From VAZQ01 sp036498625 (GTDB lineage: Bacteria > Pseudomonadota > Alphaproteobacteria > Rhizobiales > Xanthobacteraceae): a stretch of DNA of 64,000 nt. The notes under the pieces are model-generated. The model made no database searches. It worked only from the letters and a program-made list of their open reading frames with translations, and was not told the DNA's origin. Below, piece by piece: positions 58,455 to 64,000 of this stretch (its first letter is position 1; each line of letters opens with the position of its first letter). Where the stretch lies: the NCBI GenBank assembly GCA_036498625.1, contig DASYFD010000162.1:1-64000 (forward strand). Reading direction: 5' to 3'. A program made the position numbers and the translations under genes.

Positions 58455-60311
58455 TTACAGAAATCCGATCGACAGCCAGGGGACCAGCGCCACGATCACC
58501 AGCGCGACCAGGACGGCGGCGAGATAGGGCCACACCCGTCCCATGGCTTCCTCGGGCGGGACGCGGCCGATGGCGCAGGCGGCGTAGAAGCCGAGCCCGA
58601 ACGGCGGCGCGAACAGCCCGATGCCCATGGCCAGGATCACCACCATGGCGTAGTGCACGTCGTGCAGACCGAGCGCGCGGGCGGCCGGAAACAGCAGCGG
58701 CCCGAACAGCACGATCGCCGGGATGCCTTCCAGCACGCTACCCAGGATCATGAACGCCACGATCGAGATCGCCAGAAAGCCGAGCTGTCCGCCCGGCACT
58801 TGCGCCATGGCGGCTACCAGCTGGTGCGAGAAGCCCGATTGGGTCAGCGCCCAGGCCATGGCGGTGGGGGTGCCGATGATGAACAGGATGGCGCCCGAGA
58901 GCGATGCGGTCTCGACCAGCATGGGATAGAGCCGCCGCCAGTCGAAGCGGCGATAGAACAGGAGGCCGGCAAGCGCCGTGTAGACGACGCCGACGGTCGA
59001 GACCTCGGTCGCGGTGGCGACGCCTTCGATCACGGCGCTGCGGATCAGGAACGGCAGCGCCAGCGCGGGCAGCGCGACCAGAAAGCTCAATCCGATCTGC
59101 CGCAAGGGCGCGCGCGTGACTCCGCTCAGATCATCGCCACGGGAGCGGAAATAGCAGATCACCACCAGCACCAAGGCGGCCACCAGGGCGGGCAGCAGAC
59201 CGCCGGTGAACAATCCCTGGATCGAGACATTGGCGACCGAGCCGATGGTTATCAGCACCAGGCTCGGCGGAATGGTCTCCGACATGGCGCCCGACGCCGC
59301 CAAGAGCGCCACCAACTCGCCGGGCTTGGCGCCGCGCCGTTTCATCTCCGGGAACAGGACGGGAGCCACCGCCGCCATGTCGGCGGCCTTGGAGCCCGAG
59401 ATGCCGGAGACCAGGTACATGGCGCCGAGCAACACATAGGCGAGCCCGCCGCGCACGTGGCCGAGCAGCGCGGCGATGAAATCGACCAGTGCCCGCGCGA
59501 GCCCCGCCATCTCCATCATCAGGCCGAGAAACACGAACAGCGGCACTGCCAGGAGAATAAGGCCGGACATGCCGGAATCCATGCGGCTGATCACGATGGT
59601 GAGGGGGATTTGCGTGGTGCAAGCCAGGTAGGCCAGGGTCGAAAGGCCGAATGCGAAGGCGATCGGCACCCCGAGCACGACCAGGATTCCGACCAGAACG
59701 ACGAAGAAGATCACCAGGTTGTAGTTCCCCATCGCCAGCAGGGCCAGTCCGGCGAGCCACAGCGCGGCCGCGACGGCGCCCATGATGGCGATCGCGACGG
59801 TGATCGAGCGCCAGCCGGCGTGCTCGACGAGGCGCGCACCGGCAATCAGCAGCATGAGGATGGCGCCGACCGCGATGGCGGCGACCCGATAAGAGTCCGG
59901 GATCTCGAGCGCCGGTGTGGTGATCATCTGCTGGGAGCCCGCATAGTCGAGCGCCGGCAGGATGATGGCGAGCAAAAATACGAGCACCACCGCGGTGGCG
60001 AGGGTATCGATGAAGCCGCGCAGCCGCGGCGGCGCGCGCGACACCAGGAAGCCGAGCCGCATGTGCTCGGCGCGCCGCAGCGCGATGACGGCGCCCAGCA
60101 TGGCAAGCCACAGGAACAGGATCGAGGCGAGCTCGTCCGACCAGGTCAGCGGGGAATTGAAGACGTAGCGCGAGATCACGCCCGCGAGCAGCACCAGGAT
60201 CTCGACCGCAACCAAGATGGCGGCCGGAATTTCGGTGGCGTTGGCGAGGAAGCGGTCGAGGCGGCCGAAGAGCGCTGATCGCTGCCACGGCGTGGCGTCA
60301 GCTGAGCGCAC
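58455..60311 (-). CDS. TRAP transporter permease, fused small (DctQ) and large (DctM) subunits
   Basis: 618 residues. The N-terminal part (about 1-160) is DctQ-like with four helices (WSDELASILFLWLAMLGAVI, RRAEHMRLGFLV) and the rest is DctM-like with about twelve helices (PLFVFLGLMMEMAGLARAL, SGISGSKAADMAAVAPVLFP, ASGAMSETIPPSLVLI, FAPPFGLGFYAACAI). It imports a carboxylate with a sodium gradient, fed by DctP. The start is GTG 60309-60311, overlapping the DctP stop by 14 bp. Such DctQM fusions are known. Confidence 0.9.
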   Translation of the reverse strand: MRSADATPWQRSALFGRLDRFLANATEIPAAILVAVEILVLLAGVISRYVFNSPLTWSDELASILFLWLAMLGAVIALRRAEHMRLGFLVSRAPPRLRGFIDTLATAVVLVFLLAIILPALDYAGSQQMITTPALEIPDSYRVAAIAVGAILMLLIAGARLVEHAGWRSITVAIAIMGAVAAALWLAGLALLAMGNYNLVIFFVVLVGILVVLGVPIAFAFGLSTLAYLACTTQIPLTIVISRMDSGMSGLILLAVPLFVFLGLMMEMAGLARALVDFIAALLGHVRGGLAYVLLGAMYLVSGISGSKAADMAAVAPVLFPEMKRRGAKPGELVALLAASGAMSETIPPSLVLITIGSVANVSIQGLFTGGLLPALVAALVLVVICYFRSRGDDLSGVTRAPLRQIGLSFLVALPALALPFLIRSAVIEGVATATEVSTVGVVYTALAGLLFYRRFDWRRLYPMLVETASLSGAILFIIGTPTAMAWALTQSGFSHQLVAAMAQVPGGQLGFLAISIVAFMILGSVLEGIPAIVLFGPLLFPAARALGLHDVHYAMVVILAMGIGLFAPPFGLGFYAACAIGRVPPEEAMGRVWPYLAAVLVALVIVALVPWLSIGFL

Positions 60312-61320
60312 CGACCTGGCTCTCCAGCACGGCCCAGGCCTGCGCGCCGTATTTCTCCTTCCACTCGGCGTAAAAGCCGGCATTGCGCAGGGCGGCGCGG
60401 AAGATCTGCGGATCGGTATTGTTGAAGGCCATGCCGCGCTGGCTCAGCGCGCCCTGCAGGGAGGCGTTGAGCGCCCGCACGTCCTCGCGCTCCTGCTTGG
60501 CGGCGGTATTGAGGTTGCGCTCGACGATGTCCTGCAGGTCCTTGGGCAGCGCGGCCCAGACCCGGCCGTTTGCGAGCGTCCAGAACCCGTCCCACATGTG
60601 ATTGGTGACGGAGACGAATTTCTGCACCTCGTAGAACTTGTAGAGATCGATCAGCGCCAGCGGATTTTCCTGGCCCTCAACGATCTTGGTCTGCATGGCC
60701 GAATAGGCTTCATTGATGTTGATGCTGGCCGGCGCGGCCCCGAACGCCTTGAACATCGAGGTCCACAGCGGGCTCACCGGGACGCGAATCTTGAAGCCCT
60801 TGAGGTCCTCGGGCTTAACGATCGCGTGCGAGCTGCTGGTGATCTGGCGATAGCCGTTGTCCCACATGGCGCCGAAGGCGTAGAGGCCGGACTTGGCGAT
60901 CGCGGCGCGGATGAAGGCGCCGAGCTCGCCGTCCATGGCGCTCCACACCTGATCGTAGTCCTTGAACGCGAAGCCGATGCCGTTGATGGAGGCGAGCGGC
61001 ACGAAGGTGGAGAGGATGAGGCCGGACAAATTGAACATCTGGATGGCGCCGGTGCGCAATTGCGACAGCATGTCGGTATCGCCGCCGAGCTGGCTGTTGG
61101 GAAACACCTGGATATCCACGCGCCCGCCCGATTGCTCGCGGATGCGATCCACCGCCTCGCGCAGCCGGACATTCATGGGATGCTGCGCCACGTTGTTGTT
61201 GGCATAGCGCCAGGTGAACTCGGCCGCATCGCCGCGCCGGGTGAGGATGCCGAACGCGGCTATGCCGGTTGCCGCTGCGGTGCCGGCATGGAGGAACTTA
61301 CGGCGATCGATGGTGCGCAT
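60298..61320 (-). CDS. TRAP transporter solute-binding protein DctP, Tat-exported
   Basis: 340 residues. A twin-arginine leader (DRRKFLHAGTAAATGIAAF) is followed by FTWRYANNNVAQHPMNVRL, GRVDIQVFPNSQLGGDTDML and IKPEDLKGFKIRVPVSPLWT-type DctP features (here VKPEDLKGFKIRVPVSP). The conserved Arg of the carboxylate site is in KIRVP. The start ATG 61318-61320 has GAGG five bases upstream. It overlaps the permease gene, forming one transport unit for an organic acid. Confidence 0.9.
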   Translation of the reverse strand: MRTIDRRKFLHAGTAAATGIAAFGILTRRGDAAEFTWRYANNNVAQHPMNVRLREAVDRIREQSGGRVDIQVFPNSQLGGDTDMLSQLRTGAIQMFNLSGLILSTFVPLASINGIGFAFKDYDQVWSAMDGELGAFIRAAIAKSGLYAFGAMWDNGYRQITSSSHAIVKPEDLKGFKIRVPVSPLWTSMFKAFGAAPASININEAYSAMQTKIVEGQENPLALIDLYKFYEVQKFVSVTNHMWDGFWTLANGRVWAALPKDLQDIVERNLNTAAKQEREDVRALNASLQGALSQRGMAFNNTDPQIFRAALRNAGFYAEWKEKYGAQAWAVLESQVGALS

Positions 61321-61551
61321 GGAGGCCTCGAGTTCGATCCGGAGCTTGCGCCCACTATAGCAGGTTCCGGCAGCAACGGTTGGCGATCGAGTGGCGTGCG
61401 CCAAAGATCGAAGCGCTCGCTTGCGATTTGTCGAAGCGGCCGCTTGCCCCGCCGGCCTCAATCGCATTGAAAATACAATCCGGGAACAATGAAAACCGCC
61501 CCGAAGCGGCCATTGGACCTCGCCTGGTGCGAAGCGGCCGCTTGTTCTGAC

Positions 61552-61599
61552 CCTCATCCTGAGGAGCATCGCGCGAGAGCGCGGCCCCTCAGGATGAGG
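61552..61599. repeat. Extragenic hairpin CCTCATCCTGAGG..CCTCAGGATGAGG
   Basis: A perfect 13-bp inverted repeat (61552-61564 and 61587-61599) with a 22-base loop. It is a widespread alphaproteobacterial extragenic palindrome. In the gap 61321-61720 the only other feature is the 3' element at 61630-61707. Confidence 0.85.
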
Positions 61600-61629
61600 T
61601 CTGGTGGAATCCTGGCTGTGCTGGAAATA

Positions 61630-61707
61630 ACCGGTTCGGATTTCCGCCGGGCGCAATGCGCGAGTTTCAATTTCACGAATAGTCTGATTTGCGCGGGGGC
61701 GTCAACT
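61630..61707 (-). repeat. About 85-bp 3' element, copy 2 (twin at 37193-37278)
   Basis: The core, identical to 37205-37234, is at 61663-61692 on the minus strand, preceded (minus reading) by GTTGACGCC and followed by GCGCCCGGCGGAAATCCG. It lies just after the TctC stop at 61721. In this copy the terminator stem has decayed, although a CCGG-rich end remains. Confidence 0.7.
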
Positions 61708-61720
61708 TCCCGACGCCAAC

Positions 61721-62692
61721 TTACTCCCCGCGGATACCCGCCGCCTTGATGATCGGCCCCCATTTCTCATAGTCGGATCGGATCAAGGCGGCGAACTGCT
61801 CGGGCGGGCTGCCGATTGGGGTGGCGCCGAGCGCGAGCAGGCGCGCCTTCACGGTCGGGGCGTTGACCGCGTCGGCGCAATCCTTGGCGAGCTTGGCCTT
61901 GATGTCGGGCGGCAGGCCGGCGGGGCCGAGCAGGCCCCACCACACGCCGGTATCGAAGCCGGGAAGTCCTGATTCTGCGATCGTTGGCACATCGGGCAGG
62001 ACCGGGGAGCGGAGCGCGGTGGTCACGCCCAGCGGCCGCACCGTGCCGGCGGTGATCTGCGCGATCGATTCCGGAATGTTGTTGAAGGTCATCGGGATGT
62101 GGCCGCCGATCAGGTCGGTCAAGGCCGGTGCACCTCCCTTGTAGGGCACCGGCGTGATGTCGATCTTGGCCATGTATTTGAGCAGCTCGCCCGCCAGATG
62201 CGGCGAGGTGCCGGTGCCGGCATGGCCGTAGGAAAACTGCCCCGGCCGCTCGCGCGCCGCCGCGATCAGGTCGGCGAGCGTCCGGATCGGCGAATCCGCG
62301 CGCACCAGCAGCATGTTGGGCGAGGTGCCGATCAGCGTCAGCGGGGTGAAATCGTTGAACGAGTCGTAGGGCAGCTTGGCGTAGAGATGCGGATTGAGCG
62401 CATGGCCGGTGGCCACGATGATGAGCGTGTAGCCGTCGGGCGCAGCCCGGGCGGCCGCCTCGGACGCCACCATGCCGCCAGCGCCGGGCCGGTTCTCCAC
62501 CACCACGCCGCGCCCCCAGCGGCTCGCCAATTCATCGCCCAGCGTGCGGGCCACGATGTCGACCGCGCCGCCGGGCGCGAACGGCACCAGGAGATGCACC
62601 GGCCGCGCCGGGAAGGCGTCCTGTGCCGCAGCCGCCCCGATCGCGGCCAGGAGCGAGACGGTCGCGGCGAGGAGCCTTGTCCACCGGGTCAT
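61721..62692 (-). CDS. TctC/Bug-family periplasmic substrate-binding protein
   Basis: 323 residues with a Sec signal (MTRWTRLLAATVSLLAAIG). It has FPARPVHLLVPFAPGGAVDI, VVVENRPGAGGMVASEAAA, PDGYTLIIVATGHALNPHL and LPDVPTIAESGLPGFDTG, closely matching the Bug consensus. ATG 62690-62692, with GGGAGG seven bases upstream. It is the last gene before the extragenic repeat at 62829 and has no permease beside it. Confidence 0.9.
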   Translation of the reverse strand: MTRWTRLLAATVSLLAAIGAAAAQDAFPARPVHLLVPFAPGGAVDIVARTLGDELASRWGRGVVVENRPGAGGMVASEAAARAAPDGYTLIIVATGHALNPHLYAKLPYDSFNDFTPLTLIGTSPNMLLVRADSPIRTLADLIAAARERPGQFSYGHAGTGTSPHLAGELLKYMAKIDITPVPYKGGAPALTDLIGGHIPMTFNNIPESIAQITAGTVRPLGVTTALRSPVLPDVPTIAESGLPGFDTGVWWGLLGPAGLPPDIKAKLAKDCADAVNAPTVKARLLALGATPIGSPPEQFAALIRSDYEKWGPIIKAAGIRGE

Positions 62693-62828
62693 GGCACGCC
62701 TCCCTCATCTTGGTCCGACGATTACTTACCCGCGAGGTCGACGCGATGCTGGCGGCGACGGGGGCGCAGTTTCGCATGCATGCGGCCATCTTCTGAGACG
62801 TATTTTTCGCGGCCGACGAACGGCCGCG

Positions 62829-62962
62829 TGTCCCGGATGCGGTGCAGCGCGTAGCCCTTGCGGAGCGGGCTCCGCTGATCCGGGACCGTTCCAGGCTCAG
62901 AGTTTGGAACGGTCCCGGGTCTGCAGCGCACCACTAAGAAGTGCTGCGCTGCGCCCGGGACA
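62829..62962. repeat. Nested palindromic repeat TGTCCCGG..CCGGGACA
   Basis: Outer arms TGTCCCGG (62829-62836) and CCGGGACA (62955-62962) enclose a strong inner hairpin GGGACCGTTCCA (62882-62893) / TGGAACGGTCCC (62905-62916). It fills much of the gap 62693-62973. This type is common in Bradyrhizobium-like genomes. Confidence 0.8.
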
Positions 62963-62973
62963 AGCGCGCCGTC

Positions 62974-64000
62974 CTACTTGATCTGGTAGACGCCGATGCA
63001 GCCGTTGGGGCAATCCGGGTGGCCGGCCGTCAGCGGCACGAAGATCGCGCCGTTGGTCGAATCGGCGGCGACCGAATGGGCGTTCTCGCCGGTGGGGATG
63101 CTTTCCACGAAGGTGTTGGTGTCGGCATTGATCACGCCCAGGACCGGGCCAGAGGGAAAGTCGCGCGAGGCGGTGTAGTACTGGCGCGCCTTCGGATTGT
63201 ACCAGACCTCGTCCTGGCCGCCGAGCTCGTGGATCACCTTGACCACCTTCTCGGTCGCCACGTCGATGATCACTGTCGCCGGGGTGAGCACCGTCGGTGT
63301 TCTGGCCTTCGAGCCGGCGCCGCAGCCCACGATCACGTTGGTGCCGGGGCCCTGCGCCAGGCCGAATGGCACGCAGTCGTTGATCGGGATCAGCTTGGTC
63401 ATCTTCAGGGTCTTGGGATCGAACACCGCGAGCCCGCCGTGGTTCTTCTCTTCCTTCCAGATCGGCACCGACGCATAGAACAGTCCGGTCTCCGGCACGT
63501 AGAGCGGCTGGTCGATGCCGTCGCTAGCCTCCGGCATCTCGATCTTGGCCAGGACAGCATGGTCGGGCTTGGTCGAGATGAAGGTCACATAGGAGGGCTT
63601 GTCGGCATTGTTGCCGACCAGCACCATGCCGTCCTTGGTGTCGATGCCGAGCTCATCGGCGCGCTTCTGGCCGCCCGTGCTGATGGAGGCAATGATCTTG
63701 GGCGGATTGGCGGCCACGTCGATGACCTTGACGGTGCTGTCGCCGTCGGCGGCCCACAGCTGCTTCTGCCCGGGATCGAAGGCGACCCCATTGGGCCCAC
63801 TGAGCTGGATGTTCGGACGTTTGTCCTCGTTGAACTTGAGCCCGACAAATCCGGTGACCCGGCCCACATAGGTCATATTGCGGGTATCGAAGATGTTGAC
63901 CGCGGCGTTCGAGCGGTCGGTGACGTAATAGCGTCCCGTCTCCGAATCCACGTAGCCGATGTCGAACTGCTCCATCTTGTTGCCCGGGATCTGGATGAGG
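62974..64000 (-). CDS. YncE-like beta-propeller protein, 5' end beyond the window
   Basis: At least 342 residues; the frame is open to the right edge (IQIPGNKMEQFDIGYVDS), so the true start lies outside. Repeated blades such as VNIFDTRNMTYVGRVTGFVG, KQLWAADGDSTVKVIDVAAN and VIDVATEKVVKVIHELGG identify a seven-bladed lactonase/YncE-type propeller. These proteins are usually periplasmic and bind or process small molecules, but the enzyme activity is unclear. The C-terminus ends CPNGCIGVYQIK with two Cys. Confidence 0.8.
   Translation of the reverse strand, partial: LIQIPGNKMEQFDIGYVDSETGRYYVTDRSNAAVNIFDTRNMTYVGRVTGFVGLKFNEDKRPNIQLSGPNGVAFDPGQKQLWAADGDSTVKVIDVAANPPKIIASISTGGQKRADELGIDTKDGMVLVGNNADKPSYVTFISTKPDHAVLAKIEMPEASDGIDQPLYVPETGLFYASVPIWKEEKNHGGLAVFDPKTLKMTKLIPINDCVPFGLAQGPGTNVIVGCGAGSKARTPTVLTPATVIIDVATEKVVKVIHELGGQDEVWYNPKARQYYTASRDFPSGPVLGVINADTNTFVESIPTGENAHSVAADSTNGAIFVPLTAGHPDCPNGCIGVYQIK

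Noticed and set aside
58383..60278. Plus-strand frame of 631 codons opposite DctQM
   Set aside because: Extremely His/Gln/Arg/Glu rich with no motif; it mirrors a hydrophobic membrane protein on the other strand.
1..64000. tRNA, rRNA or insertion-sequence genes
   Set aside because: No cloverleaf-like segments, rRNA motifs or transposase domains were recognised on either strand; only short palindromic repeats are present.

Overview
The window is high-GC DNA (about two thirds G+C by eye) with dense, overlapping operons. It carries many orphan periplasmic solute-binding proteins of the TctC/Bug type, EcfG-type stress promoters, a candidate PmtA-like phospholipid methyltransferase and several families of short extragenic palindromes. 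Together these point to an alphaproteobacterium of the Hyphomicrobiales (Bradyrhizobium/Xanthobacteraceae-like); the genus cannot be fixed from this sequence. I saw no rRNA, tRNA, transposase, phage gene or CRISPR array.

Region 1 (1-20.2 kb, minus strand) is a run of catabolic and cofactor genes. From the promoter end (20 kb) downward they are: a thiamine-diphosphate enzyme, an LLM oxidoreductase, an RpiR regulator, two CaiB/BaiF CoA-transferases, an enoyl-CoA hydratase, a thiolase-like protein and its DUF35 partner. Then comes a compact coenzyme F420 operon (Fgd-like LLM oxidoreductase, cofE, cofD, cofC, fbiC), two substrate-binding proteins, a secreted protein of unknown function, a class II aldolase and a truncated TctC protein. 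The F420 module is bracketed by two copies of a heptamer-repeat hairpin, and fbiC carries an extragenic palindromic element translated in frame between its two radical-SAM domains.

Region 2 (20.2-29.5 kb, plus strand) diverges from region 1. It encodes TctC, a carboxymuconolactone-decarboxylase-like protein, an ACMSD-like amidohydrolase, a hot-dog dehydratase, an aldehyde dehydrogenase, an acyl-CoA dehydrogenase, a GntR/FadR regulator, a zinc ribbon and a UbiD-type decarboxylase. A perfect palindrome, GCAAC-N7-GTTGC, occurs twice in the divergent promoter region and once upstream of the class II aldolase. This suggests one RpiR-controlled regulon for uptake and CoA-linked breakdown of an unidentified carboxylic or cyclic compound, with F420 as a likely hydride carrier.

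Region 3 (29.5-37.3 kb) is a stress islet: a 28-residue membrane peptide, PRC-barrel, zinc-ribbon, multi-TM, CsbD-like, DUF892 and DUF2252 proteins, an ECF41-type sigma factor coupled to an FAD oxidoreductase, and a small secreted peptide. Several genes have GGAAC-N16-CGTT-like promoters. Region 4 (37.4-45 kb) is mixed: rfbB, cysQ, GST, M32 carboxypeptidase, an HNH-like protein, and a cytochrome c next to a haem-binding beta-propeller. Region 5 (45.1-52.2 kb) looks like a membrane-lipid cluster: acyltransferase, 2OG-Fe(II) oxygenase, phosphatidylserine decarboxylase, class III aminotransferase, Mpo1-like protein, PmtA-like methyltransferase and glycosyltransferase. Region 6 (52.5-64 kb, minus strand) holds a secreted amidohydrolase, two TctC proteins, two paralogous secreted unknowns, a TAXI protein with CxxC pairs, a TRAP transporter (DctP plus fused DctQM) and a partial beta-propeller.
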